Part shown: positions 29,624 to 39,329 of the stretch, one piece after another | Layout: each line of letters starts with the position of its first letter | Position numbering within the stretch: position 1 is the first letter of the stretch | NCBI GenBank assembly: GCA_019745975.1 | Contig: JAIESQ010000055.1 | Coordinates: forward strand, 39,464 to 103,463 | Direction of reading: 5' to 3' | DNA: 64,000 nucleotides | From: Pirellulales bacterium | GTDB taxonomy: Bacteria; Planctomycetota; Planctomycetia; Pirellulales; JAEUIK01 | Notes under the pieces: generated by a model | Seen by the model: the letters and a program-made list of their open reading frames with translations, nothing else | The model's database searches: none | Told to the model about the DNA's origin: nothing | Translations under genes and position numbers: made by a program

Positions 29624-29766
29624 GGCTATGATCCTTCCGTTGTTAACCGAATCGGATGTACGTAAATGCCAACCCAGCCACTGCCGATGTCGGCTCGACG
29701 ATTGACGCCGGCCCGGCGAGTCGAACGCGAGCGCGGTTACCAAGTGCTGCGATTCGCGAAACGCCG

Positions 29767-30837
29767 CTATTGCGGGGCTTGATAAGCCTCTCGCTGATCG
29801 CGCGTGACCATGGCAGCAAAGATGCGGATATCGATCGTCTCTTGGAGGAACCGTACGGACGCGTCACCCAGCGACACATTCATGCCGCCTGGGTGAAAGG
29901 CGTATGCCTCGCCGGTCCCGTCGGTGTTGTAAGCGTTCCTGCCGTTGCTATCGGCGCCAGCCGTGTAGGGGTAACTTTGACCGACGCCCGGACCGATGTC
30001 TTCTCCGTTCGTGCAGTTAAAGGGGCATGGGCCGGGAAAGCTCGCGCCATCAGTCGACGAGCCGTCAAGTTGTAGATCGCACGCCGGTCGGACCCAGCCC
30101 CCGCCATTGACGCGATGTTGCACGACGTCGTCGGGGTTATAGGCCTTCAAGCCTCGCCGCCAGATCGAAGGTCGACCGGCGCTTTCGACAAACATCAGCG
30201 TGTTCGACAGGCCGTCGATCGCGTCACGCATGCGCGCACGCTCGTTCTTCGAAAACAGCCCTTTGCCGGGTTTGTCGATCAGCGGCACCGACATGCCCGA
30301 AGGAATGTAAAGCGCCAACCGCGTCGTGACATGCGAAAAGATCGAGTAGTCCGCCGGCGCGCAGATATCTGGACCCCACACGGCAGGTGGCTGGTTATCG
30401 CCATCCATGCGATCGGGCTCAATCGCCGCCGGGCAGAGATACGTCGGAATCGGAGTGCCCGAGAGCTTGCGATTGCTAATGCCGGTGGTCGAACCCGTCG
30501 TGTCGGTGGGGTCGTTCCATTGCTTATTGATTTGCCAGGCGCGAAACACCGAATTCTGTTCGACGAATGGCAGCAGGAACGTCAGCACCGAGATGCGCGG
30601 TGCCGCCGTTTGCCCCGGCTGCCGACTGCTAGTTGGCCAATAGCCATAGGTATCGTGAAAGTTGTGCGAGGCCACGGCCAGTTGTCGCAGATTGTTCTGG
30701 CACTGCGAGCGGCGGCCGGCTTCGCGTGCCATTTGCACCGCCGGTAGCAACAGCGCGATCAGAACACCGATGATGGCAATCACAACCAGTAATTCGACAA
30801 GCGTAAAGCCAGCGTGGCTGGATCGGGGAAGACGCAT
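29767..30837 (-). CDS. DUF1559 pseudopilin-like protein (first copy)
   Basis: 356 aa from ATG 30837 with AAAGGAT upstream. The N-terminus carries a type IV pilin/pseudopilin prepeptide: SSHAGFTLVELLVVIAIIGV, with cleavage expected after Gly and methylation of Phe, followed by a hydrophobic helix. The C-terminus has the DUF1559 H-x-G-G-x-N-V motif, FHPGGMNVSLGDASVRFL. These proteins are abundant in planctomycetes and thought to be surface or pilus-like; substrate unknown. It is preceded by a small lipoprotein gene, the usual pairing, and stands between sbp and yezD on the same strand. Confidence 0.92.
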   Translation of the reverse strand: MRLPRSSHAGFTLVELLVVIAIIGVLIALLLPAVQMAREAGRRSQCQNNLRQLAVASHNFHDTYGYWPTSSRQPGQTAAPRISVLTFLLPFVEQNSVFRAWQINKQWNDPTDTTGSTTGISNRKLSGTPIPTYLCPAAIEPDRMDGDNQPPAVWGPDICAPADYSIFSHVTTRLALYIPSGMSVPLIDKPGKGLFSKNERARMRDAIDGLSNTLMFVESAGRPSIWRRGLKAYNPDDVVQHRVNGGGWVRPACDLQLDGSSTDGASFPGPCPFNCTNGEDIGPGVGQSYPYTAGADSNGRNAYNTDGTGEAYAFHPGGMNVSLGDASVRFLQETIDIRIFAAMVTRDQREAYQAPQ

Positions 30838-30910
30838 TGGCAATCCTTTACTAAAGTCTGGGTATTGTCGCGAGCGACCTGAACAACGCGCTGCGATGCG
30901 AATAAGGCAA

Positions 30911-31381
30911 CTACCGCTTGAGGGTCATTGGCTTCAATTGGTTTATCGCGCTCGCGGTGACCTCAACCTCAAGCCCACTCTTGGCGGGGTCTGCATACAC
31001 CTCGGGTAGCAGATTCTTGCCCAAGTCGACCTCGCCATTCTTGGTGGTCGGCTTGTACCAGTAGATGCTCACCTTGTATTTGCCGACTGGGGCGCCGTCC
31101 TGTTTCTCGTAGGTGGTCAGCTTGAAAGTGCCATCCTTTTCCACGACCGCCTGCGGGCGCGGCAGTTTCGCCGCATCTTCGCCGACAGGGTGGAGGACAA
31201 GATTGGCACCGACCGGTGGCTTGCCCTGAAAAACGATCTTGCCTTCGGTTGGATAGGTCTCGATGCGCGGCGCCACCTTGCTGCAACCGCTACCGGCAAC
31301 CATCGCAAACAAAGCGATCGTCGTTAGGGACGCGGCAGCCCGACCATTGCCCCGTAGTCTCAAATGTCTCACTCTGCTCAT
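30911..31381 (-). CDS. Small planctomycete lipoprotein, transthyretin-like
   Basis: 156 aa. The basic N-terminus and hydrophobic segment end at a lipobox-like site (VAGSGCSKV). The mature part, YPTEGKIVFQGKPPVGANLV ... DGTFKLTTYEKQDGAPVGKY ... KVSIYWYKP, follows the pattern of carboxypeptidase-regulatory/transthyretin-like beta-sandwich lipoproteins commonly located beside DUF1559 genes. It is 73 nt upstream of the DUF1559 gene on the same strand. Probable role: surface or pilus-associated accessory; not established. Confidence 0.8.
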   Translation of the reverse strand: MSRVRHLRLRGNGRAAASLTTIALFAMVAGSGCSKVAPRIETYPTEGKIVFQGKPPVGANLVLHPVGEDAAKLPRPQAVVEKDGTFKLTTYEKQDGAPVGKYKVSIYWYKPTTKNGEVDLGKNLLPEVYADPAKSGLEVEVTASAINQLKPMTLKR

Positions 31382-31477
31382 TGCTCACTTCCCCTGAAGT
31401 TGGCGAAGCGCTATCGGCGATTCGCGATGCTCTCTTTCGATCCGGCAGCGTCCCTGCGGCCGGCGTTCATCAATCCT

Positions 31478-31660
31478 TTAGCCGGGTCGTGGCAGTCGGC
31501 GCCGCTCGGTGCGTTCGATCTGCACGACCACGCCGTCTTGAACCACGATCGAGACCTCCCCATAGCGCAGGCCTCGCAGGGCATCGCGTACCTCGTCCAA
31601 GGCCAGTTCCAAGCGGGTGGTCCGCTGGTCCACCATCGGCGAATTCGTCGTCTCGTTCAT
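31478..31660 (-). CDS. YezD-family (DUF2292) small protein
   Basis: 60 aa starting MNETTNSPMVDQRTTRLELA. The core LRGLRYGEVSIVVQDGVVVQ followed by IERTERRRL is the signature of the YezD/DUF2292 family. Family members are often near sulfur-assimilation genes; function not established. Here it lies upstream of, and on the same strand as, the sulfate importer operon, separated by the DUF1559/lipoprotein pair. It may be the first gene of that whole unit. Confidence 0.85.
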   Translation of the reverse strand: MNETTNSPMVDQRTTRLELALDEVRDALRGLRYGEVSIVVQDGVVVQIERTERRRLPRPG

Positions 31661-31728
31661 GGTCCGCCGGCAGGCCAGGCAATGCCGTCCTTGCAAAGTC
31701 CCCTCAGTGCCATCATCATAAAGACGAT

Positions 31729-31744
31729 AATCATACTGATGATT
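31729..31744. promoter_or_regulatory. Operator-like palindrome between yezD and the sigma-54 activator
   Basis: AATCAT (31729-31734) and ATGATT (31739-31744) around ACTG, in an unusually AT-rich patch for this window. It lies just upstream of the sigma-54-like site at 31747 and could be an activator-binding site. Inferred from position. Confidence 0.4.
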
Positions 31745-31746
31745 GT

Positions 31747-31762
31747 TTGGCGCGATTATTGT
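31747..31762 (+). promoter_or_regulatory. Sigma-54-like promoter upstream of the sigma-54 activator gene
   Basis: TTGGCGCG then four bases then TTGT, against the consensus TTGGCACG-N4-TTGC. The GG element is intact and spacing is correct; the GC element reads GT. It lies 146 bp upstream of the activator's start on the same strand, so autoregulation is possible. Confidence 0.4.
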
Positions 31763-31908
31763 GCATTACCCGTGCCACCGGCATCCACGTATCTCACAGC
31801 ATTGAAAAATAACGACTTACGGCGATTGGCCAGCACGGAGTCTAGACAGTGGCATCAAATATCACGGGTCGGCAATCACATTTAACGGGACTGGACCGGA
31901 GGTCTCAG

Positions 31909-33522
<1,614 letters not shown>

Positions 33523-33621
33523 TACTTTGATGCCGGCCAGTACACGACGAGCGAGCAGCAACACGGAGTGCACCAGCCAGTGCTCGGTTACTGTTCCACG
33601 GCCGCGCAGCGGCGACACATT

Positions 33622-33647
33622 ACTCTGCCGTGAGGATCTGGCAGAGT
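33622..33647. terminator. Hairpin between convergent genes
   Basis: ACTCTGCC (33622-33629) pairs with GGCAGAGT (33640-33647) over a 10-nt loop, located between the convergent sigma-54 activator and PEP-CTERM genes. No T-run follows, so it is only a possible terminator. Confidence 0.3.
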
Positions 33648-33769
33648 GGTCGAAGGCGGCGCAGCCGCATCCCTGACGCTCCGCGTCCCGGCAACGACTC
33701 GCGCCAGCGACAAGAGGCGTCCTGTTGACGGTCGCCGGCGATGAGGAAGCCGCTCCCTAGCGAGTGGCG

Positions 33770-35104
33770 TCAGGCGACGCCTCGCCCAAGGTGTCCCCGC
33801 GATCGGCGGCGCAGCAGGAATGCGAGCGCCGCCAACGCCGTCGCGCCCATGGCGAGCGTGGAAGGTTCGGGAATCGTGGCGATGTAGATTCCCGATGAGC
33901 CGTCGGTGAACTCGAGCGTCAGTGCGACCTGATTGCCGCTGAGAAGATTTCGCCCTGTTCCGATTCTAAAGTGCAAGTCGACCGTTCGTCCGTCGACAAA
34001 GTCTCCCGAAGCGATGATCGGACTTACGTGGCCATCCTTATAGTTCCACCATGCATTGTTCGCGCCCGGAAAAACCAAGCGCCCGTCGTCGAAAGCGAAG
34101 AAGAATACGAACTGTGTCGCATCGAGGGCGGCACCCAAATCTTCCCGTGAAATTACACGCTGCAAGTTTCCACCATCAGCCCGAAACAGCCCCTCCCAAC
34201 TTGCCTTTCCCAATGTGAGCTGTTGGATGCTCAACCCTTCGGCGCTAAGCAGGCTGAAGTACGACATTCCGTCGTCAATCGTTGGCGATACTAAAAAGTG
34301 CCCAACTGGAGCGCTTTGACCAGGAAGAATTGTGTTTTGATCTAGGACTTTCTGAACACCCAATTGGTTGGTCCATCGATAGAGCCCGTCCGTACTGAAG
34401 TCGCCAAGAAAGTCCACATACCGCCCCGCAAATAGAACTTGTCCGTTTGCATAATCCGGCGAGAAATCAAACGCGAACGAATTAAAACTGTAGGGCTGGT
34501 CGGGGATTGGTGTCGATCCTGGGGGGATCGTCGCTGCAATAGCCTCCAGAGCCGCCGGCGAACCAAGGAAAACGCCATTAGCGGTCCTGAATTGAACGGT
34601 GCGGTTGTTTATTGTCACGTCGCCAACATCCAGAGACGACAAGGATGTGATGAAACTAAAATTGCTCGTCGTCCCCGGAATCTGCGTATTCGTGTCGGCG
34701 ATCTTCGCGAGTTTGCCGTCGTACTGCATGTAGACACCCCCTTGCTTCGAAGCGCCTTCCGCCTGAAACGCGATGTCGGCGCCATCGAGCGACGGGATAT
34801 CGAACTTGGTGAACCCGCCCGTGCCGCCGGGGATCGGCGTGCTCTGGTTCACGCGCATCGTAAGCTGCCCGTTGTAGTACTCGTAGATGCCGGTCTGCCC
34901 GCCGGCGCCGCTGCCTACGAACACCACGCGACCGTGGTCGATCGACGCGCTCCCCAGCGACGTGAAGCTCCCCGTGCCGCCGGGAATCGGCGTCAACGTG
35001 TCGGCGACTTTGGTGAACGTCACGCCCGCGGATGCCTGGGGCGGAAACAGGGCGACGATCAATAACGGGAACGCGAAAGCGACTTGCAAGAAACGGAGAT
35101 TCAT
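33770..35104 (-). CDS. PEP-CTERM sorting-domain protein with tandem beta-rich repeats
   Basis: 444 aa. The signal peptide is MNLRFLQVAFAFPLLIVALF to ASA. The body contains repeats of the type PIPGGTGSFTSLGSASIDHG and PIPGGTGGFTKFDIPSLDGA, suggesting a propeller-like or beta-roll fold (DUF7453-like). The C-terminus is a PEP-CTERM signal: IPEPSTLAMGATALAALAFL then LRRRSR. Such proteins are exported, processed by an exosortase and linked to extracellular polymer. No exosortase gene is in this window. Function of the body unknown. Confidence 0.9.
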   Translation of the reverse strand: MNLRFLQVAFAFPLLIVALFPPQASAGVTFTKVADTLTPIPGGTGSFTSLGSASIDHGRVVFVGSGAGGQTGIYEYYNGQLTMRVNQSTPIPGGTGGFTKFDIPSLDGADIAFQAEGASKQGGVYMQYDGKLAKIADTNTQIPGTTSNFSFITSLSSLDVGDVTINNRTVQFRTANGVFLGSPAALEAIAATIPPGSTPIPDQPYSFNSFAFDFSPDYANGQVLFAGRYVDFLGDFSTDGLYRWTNQLGVQKVLDQNTILPGQSAPVGHFLVSPTIDDGMSYFSLLSAEGLSIQQLTLGKASWEGLFRADGGNLQRVISREDLGAALDATQFVFFFAFDDGRLVFPGANNAWWNYKDGHVSPIIASGDFVDGRTVDLHFRIGTGRNLLSGNQVALTLEFTDGSSGIYIATIPEPSTLAMGATALAALAFLLRRRSRGHLGRGVA

Positions 35105-35502
35105 CTTGGTCTTAGACCCCTGAACACTGGCGCGCGCGACATCGACGGCGACGCACGCTGCGAAGGTGTGGCCGGTGGGGAACGAACCGCCCCAAAAAGC
35201 GGCTCGCGCGACGCACGCGCGTCGCCTTGGTCAAAGAAATGCTGGCTGCTGGTCGAGTCTGCCTGGTGACTCGGTCCTGCTGGCGACCCCTTGCCTGCGG
35301 AAAGCGCGATTTACTGATAGCGCGACAGGTACCGGCCTGCGAATGCGCCCAGAACTACGTGCAGTCTAGTAATGGCTGGCGGGAAAGTCAATCAAGGGGC
35401 CTGCTTCCGGCTCCGGCCAGTTCCGGCAGTCGGCGAAGCACGCGAACCGGGGTCTCGTGGACGGCCCGGAAATAAAGGACAAAAATATGTACATAATAAT
35501 GG

Positions 35503-35530
35503 TTGACAAATAGGCGCCGCTTGCTACAAT
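35503..35530 (+). promoter_or_regulatory. Near-consensus sigma-70 promoter reading into repeat element B
   Basis: TTGACA (35503-35508), a 16-bp spacer, TACAAT (35525-35530), within an AT-rich patch. No protein gene follows on the plus strand before the element at 35690-35945 and the opposing aminotransferase. It is a good candidate for driving a non-coding transcript. Confidence 0.6.
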
Positions 35531-35689
35531 GCAGACAAGCCGCTGCGCTGCGGAGTTGCCCTGCGCGCCGTGGCGAGAGCAACTTCACTTTTTCAAGAAC
35601 GGGAGTAAACCTGGCGCGCCGGCGTGTGCGCCGATACCAACGAGCAACCACGCTTCTCCTCCAGGGACTTCGCGGTTCGACGAACCGTT

Positions 35690-35945
35690 TGTCAAAGTCG
35701 GAGCGGAGAGCTGCGTAGAGCGTGCGCGCGGACACGAACCCAACGCGCCAGCGAGGGTCGCATTGGTAAAAATGGTCGGGACGCAAAGCTCTCGGCGGGA
35801 CGCAACCGGGACGCAGACCATTCAGATTTGCGTCCCGGCAGAAGTCGTTCAGAGAAAGGAACTTAGCCGCATGTAACTGCAGGCCGGGACGATAGGGACG
35901 CAAATTCCCGGACAACTTTATTCTGGGGGACCCCCAGGCGGGGCC
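35690..35945 (+). repeat. GCGTCC element, copy B (inverted relative to copy A)
   Basis: On the minus strand it begins at 35926 with CCAGAATAAAGTTGTCCGG and continues TTTGCGTCCC, matching block 1 of copy A. Block 2 is GAGCGGAGAGCTGCGT (35701-35716), the exact reverse complement of the 16-mer at 18575-18590. TTTGCGTCCC (35827-35836) pairs with GGGACGCAAA (35895-35904), and CGTCCCGGC (35831-35839) can pair with GCCGGGACG (35883-35891). More GGGACGCA units lie at 35778, 35797 and 35808. Overall length and order match copy A. Confidence 0.8.
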
Positions 35946-35982
35946 GCGGGTGTCCTCGCGCCTCATCTCGCCGCGTCTACGG

Positions 35983-37254
35983 CTACGACGACGGCGTTGG
36001 ATAGTCGCTCGCCAGGCAGTACTCGCCATGCGCGCTAAGAAAACGCTCGACCCGCCGCTCGTCGATCACCGCGCGCGATATGAGCGCGAGCGCCTCGTCG
36101 ATTGCCTCGTCGGGCTGCGCGCAACTGAAACGCAAGAATCCGCCCCCAGCATCGCCAAAACACTCGCCACCGAGGCAGGCTACGCCAACGCGGTCGTCCG
36201 CCCCTTCGAGCAGATACATCGCCAGACCATGCGACGTGATCTTCAGGCGGTTGCAGATCGGCGACACATTCGGAAAGGCATAGAACGTGCCAGCCGGGTC
36301 CAAACAGCGAATGCCGTCGATGCAGTTGAGGCCCCGCACGAGTCGCTCGACCTTGCGGCGAAACGCCGCCATTTGTTCATCGCGCTCGGCGCTGTCGTGA
36401 CCCAGCGCCGCGGCTCCGGCGCGTTGCACGAACGGCGGCACGCACGACAGCGAGGTGTTGGCCAGCGCCGAGAGTGTTTCAGCCAGTCGCGTGCTGGTCA
36501 CGGCGAAACCCAGCCGCCAGCCGCTCATGCTGTACGACTTGCTGAACGTGTAGGCGGCCACGCACTGATCGAGCATGCCCGGCAGCGCCGCGATCGATTC
36601 GTGTCGCCCGCGCCACACCATGCGGTCGTACGGTTCGTCGCTGAAGACCGCCACGTCGCGGCCGCGGATCAGGTCGGCGATCATCTTCAAGTCGTCGCGC
36701 GTCGCCACGCCACCCGTCGGATTGTGCGGGCTGTTGAGAAAGATCGCCCGCGGCCGCGGGTCAGTCGCCAGAAACCGCTCGACATCGGCGCGCTGTGGGC
36801 GGAACTCGTAACGCTGCTCGAGCGGGGCCAGGCACATCCGGGCTCCCCGCCGGGCGATGTTGGCAGGGTACGTAGGGAAATAAGGACTGAATACCAGCAC
36901 ACCGTCGCCGGGGTCGACGAGCGCCTCGCAGAACCAGAGCTCGAACACCTTCGCCCCTGGCCCGACAACAACATTGGCAGCCGTGGCGGCCAGGCCGTAA
37001 TTCGAATTGACGTACGCGGCGGCCGCTTCGCGCAGCTCGGGCAGCCCGGCCGAAGGGCCGTAATGCGTGTCGCCGGCCTCGATGGCGGCGATCCCCTCCC
37101 GCGTGGCCGAAGCGGTCGAAGGAAATGGCGAGTCGCCGATCTCCAGCTCGATGATCCGCTTGCCGCCAGCCTGCAAGCGTCGCGCGGCGGCCAGCACCGT
37201 GAACGCGGTCTCGGCCTGCAGCGTCTGCGCGAATTGACTCAAATGAACTGGCAT
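35983..37254 (-). CDS. PLP-dependent aminotransferase, class I/II (fold type I)
   Basis: 423 aa from ATG 37254 (MPVHLSQFAQTLQAETAFTV). Motifs: THYGPSAGLPELREAAAAYV, NSPHNPTGGVA (Asn/Pro contacts with PLP), VFSDEPYDR (Asp/Tyr pair) and TFSKSYSMSGWRLGFAV with the Schiff-base Lys in SKSYS. C-terminal LRFSCAQPDE carries the carboxylate-binding Arg. Substrate could be aspartate or an aromatic amino acid; sequence alone does not decide. It follows the unknown gene at 37309 by 54 nt on the same strand and may form an operon with it. Confidence 0.92.
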   Translation of the reverse strand: MPVHLSQFAQTLQAETAFTVLAAARRLQAGGKRIIELEIGDSPFPSTASATREGIAAIEAGDTHYGPSAGLPELREAAAAYVNSNYGLAATAANVVVGPGAKVFELWFCEALVDPGDGVLVFSPYFPTYPANIARRGARMCLAPLEQRYEFRPQRADVERFLATDPRPRAIFLNSPHNPTGGVATRDDLKMIADLIRGRDVAVFSDEPYDRMVWRGRHESIAALPGMLDQCVAAYTFSKSYSMSGWRLGFAVTSTRLAETLSALANTSLSCVPPFVQRAGAAALGHDSAERDEQMAAFRRKVERLVRGLNCIDGIRCLDPAGTFYAFPNVSPICNRLKITSHGLAMYLLEGADDRVGVACLGGECFGDAGGGFLRFSCAQPDEAIDEALALISRAVIDERRVERFLSAHGEYCLASDYPTPSS

Positions 37255-37308
37255 GGGGCTGCGCCTTCCAAGGCCGTCGCACCGCTGGCGCAAGGGCCCG
37301 TGCCGCGA

Positions 37309-38052
37309 TCATTTCATGGCGATCGCGCGCGCCAGCGGCTGCAACACATGCTCGATCACGTGCGAATCGACGAGGTCGTGGCAAAGTCGCGAAAGCCGAT
37401 CGAGCGAATCCACGAACGTGGTGTCGCTCCCCAGGCTGCCGTATTGGCGGGCCGTCAGGTACACGCTCAGTTGCTCCTCGGGGAACTCGCCTGTGCGGAT
37501 GTGATACGGCGTGGTGCGAGTTTCGACACTCAGCCGGCATTGCACCCGGCATTCCTCGTCGAGCGCGATCGTCAGCGATGGCTCGTAGCTGACCACCGAG
37601 GCGCCGGGGTAATCGGCCAACCGTTCGAGCGCGGGGCTCAATCCCAGCGCCTCGGCGACCAACTGGTTGTGGTTGCCGCGGTACGTAAAGTCGAATCCGA
37701 ACAAGACATCGAGCGCTTCGCAGTCGAGCGGACTGACCGAGAGCATGTAAGGCGCCAGCTCGAGCACCGTGCGGTGCTGCTCGATCGCCTCGTCGACGTG
37801 GTCCGGGTTGACCTGGCCCGAGCACAGCCGCCTGGGCTCGATCGTGGCCCAGCGGTATTGGCCGCGATCCTTATCTTCCTCGAGCACGAAATCTCCCTTT
37901 TCGCGCTGGTAGAAGTTGCGCATCGTCGGGTACTTGCGCTGGATTTGCTCGAAGTAGTGCAGTACCGTTTCGCGATTCTGCGGCAGTTCCATCTCCGTGC
38001 TGAGATTCAAGTTGACGTAGAAGTCGTCGCAGTACGAAGCGTACCGTTGCAT
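37309..38052 (-). CDS. Conserved-looking hypothetical protein
   Basis: 247 aa from ATG 38052, preceded by GGAGGA nine bases upstream and by a good promoter (38119-38148). Soluble, no signal peptide. Recognisable segments include MQRYASYCDDFYVNLNLSTE, REKGDFVLEEDKDRGQYRWA, EALDVLFGFDFTYRGNHNQL and PYHIRTGEFPEEQLSVYLTA. It reads like an uncharacterised planctomycete protein conserved as a whole, but I cannot assign a fold. Paired with the aminotransferase. Confidence 0.8.
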   Translation of the reverse strand: MQRYASYCDDFYVNLNLSTEMELPQNRETVLHYFEQIQRKYPTMRNFYQREKGDFVLEEDKDRGQYRWATIEPRRLCSGQVNPDHVDEAIEQHRTVLELAPYMLSVSPLDCEALDVLFGFDFTYRGNHNQLVAEALGLSPALERLADYPGASVVSYEPSLTIALDEECRVQCRLSVETRTTPYHIRTGEFPEEQLSVYLTARQYGSLGSDTTFVDSLDRLSRLCHDLVDSHVIEHVLQPLARAIAMK

Positions 38053-38118
38053 GCCGCGGGGTCCTCCGCGTCGAGACGCAAATGCTCGACTGAAAAGCCT
38101 TTTTGTTGATCGAAGGCC

Positions 38119-38148
38119 AGTATAGAATCCGCGCTTACGGGCTGTCAA
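38119..38148 (-). promoter_or_regulatory. Sigma-70 type promoter for the gene at 37309-38052
   Basis: On the minus strand TTGACA (38148-38143), an 18-bp spacer, then TATACT (38124-38119), about 65 bp upstream of the start codon. Both boxes are close to consensus. Confidence 0.65.
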
Positions 38149-38268
38149 AGCAGCGGCCGGCGGCTTTCGTGTAGCGCGGACGGGGCAAGCAAGGCCCGGC
38201 GATGGTGCCGCGCGCTCGCTATCCGGGTGCTTTGGGCTCAAGTTCCGCGTCGAACAAGGAATTAAGGC

Positions 38269-38898
38269 ATGGCGGTGACTGCGACGCGATCGAGACGTGC
38301 GCCGCGCGCTACGCCGGCCGCGCCCACGACACCGTACCGCGTCGCCGTGTTTCCCTCGGCGATTGGTTGGATCTCGGCGGTGCTGTCAGGCACGCCGACG
38401 CGGCCGTGCATTCATCAACTCTCGATGGGACACGACTCCCCCACGGCTGCTCGCCGCGCGCTCGATCCTCGGCTCACTCGCGACGCGCCAACCAGCGCGG
38501 GCGACGACTTCTTGCATCAAGCAATTGAGCAGTACCTGAGTGGCCGTCCCGCGCGACTAAACCAGATTCCCTACGCCCCGTTTGCCGGCAGTCCTTTCGC
38601 CCGACGCGTTCTGGAGGCCTGCCGGCGCATTCCCTATGGCCAGACCCGCAGCTATGCCCAGTTGGCCGCTGCGGCGGGTTCACCGGGGGCCGCCCGCGCG
38701 GTCGGCCGGGTGATGGCCGGCAACCGGGTCCCGCTGGTGATTCCCTGTCACCGAGTGGTGGGAAGTGCGGGAAAACTCGGGGGATTCTCGGCGCCGGGGG
38801 GGCTGGAGACCAAGCAGCGGTTGCTGGACCTGGAAGCTCGATGCAGGCCACGGGGCGACGGATCAAGCCAACCGCTCGCGTCGACTCGCCACTTGTAA
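38269..38898 (+). CDS. Methylated-DNA-protein-cysteine methyltransferase (MGMT/Ogt)
   Basis: 209 aa from ATG 38269 with AAGGA upstream. The C-terminal DNA-binding/active-site domain is unmistakable: YGQTRSYAQLAAAAGSPGAA, RAVGRVMAGNRVPLVIPCHR with the acceptor Cys in PCHR, then VVGSAGKLGGFSAPGGLETK. It repairs O6-alkylguanine by suicidal transfer to Cys. The N-terminal ~110 residues are divergent and basic at first (MAVTATRSRRAPRATPAAP), longer than in typical Ogt. Confidence 0.95.
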   Translation: MAVTATRSRRAPRATPAAPTTPYRVAVFPSAIGWISAVLSGTPTRPCIHQLSMGHDSPTAARRALDPRLTRDAPTSAGDDFLHQAIEQYLSGRPARLNQIPYAPFAGSPFARRVLEACRRIPYGQTRSYAQLAAAAGSPGAARAVGRVMAGNRVPLVIPCHRVVGSAGKLGGFSAPGGLETKQRLLDLEARCRPRGDGSSQPLASTRHL

Positions 38899-39329
38899 TT
38901 TTAGAAATTCGCGGGTGTTTTTGATTGACGCAGCAGGGGGCTACTTGTATAAGAGAACGTAGCGCAGCCGGCATTTGCTAGCTGGGTTGCGTGTTCGTCA
39001 CCTAACGTTCGGTATGGACTGCTAATGTAGGCGCGAGAGAAGTCGCGTCACTCTTATCGCTCGCGATTCGGAGGCTTCTGTACTCCGATGGTTTTCCGAG
39101 CTTGGCAGTCCGATCAGATTTCGCCGTAGTCGCCGATCCGCAATTGCTGCGCATGAATCGACGGGTACCTGCGGCGAATCCAGCCCTGCCGGCCGAAAAC
39201 AGCACTTTGCTGGCCGCTCGGATTGGTCGGCTCAAGCGTTCGTGGCGATCAAAGGTGCAGCTTGCTTCCTCGGCGCCTACCTAGAGTCGCCCGGTTCGCA
39301 TCACTCTTATTTGCCGAGGAAGATTGTCG
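38899..39329. other. Intergenic region upstream of the second PEP-CTERM gene
   Basis: 431 bp. A promoter candidate lies near its 5' end, giving a ~370-nt leader before the PEP-CTERM start. No RNA gene or repeat is recognised; frames crossing the region lack an RBS. Confidence 0.45.
38925..38953 (+). promoter_or_regulatory. Candidate sigma-70 promoter with long leader
   Basis: TTGACG (38925-38930), a 17-bp spacer, TATAAG (38948-38953). The next gene starts at 39330, so either the leader is long or a small RNA lies between. Confidence 0.5.

Larger units (their letters stand above)
35105..35982. other. Long intergenic region carrying repeat element B and a strong promoter
   Basis: 878 bp, the longest gene-free stretch here. 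It holds a near-consensus plus-strand promoter at 35503-35530 and element B at 35690-35945. A minus-strand frame of ~200 codons spans the element, but its translation (Arg-rich, including KLSGNLRPYRPG) follows the repeat and matches the repeat at 18 kb rather than a protein family, so no CDS is called. Confidence 0.65.

Noticed and set aside
33634..33680. Possible tRNA-Ser 5' half (GGCAGAGTGGTCGAAGGCGG resembles the D-arm region)
   Set aside because: No anticodon stem, T-arm or matching acceptor 3' end follows, and the GGCAGAGT part pairs with ACTCTGCC just upstream as a simple hairpin.
35388..36029. A ~213-codon minus-strand open frame over repeat element B
   Set aside because: Its translation follows repeat DNA (KLSGNLRPYRPG also appears from the repeat at 18 kb), is Arg-rich, has no RBS and runs into the aminotransferase gene.
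39002..39235. A 77-codon minus-strand frame upstream of the PEP-CTERM gene
   Set aside because: Composition is neutral, no RBS, opposite to the predicted leader transcript.
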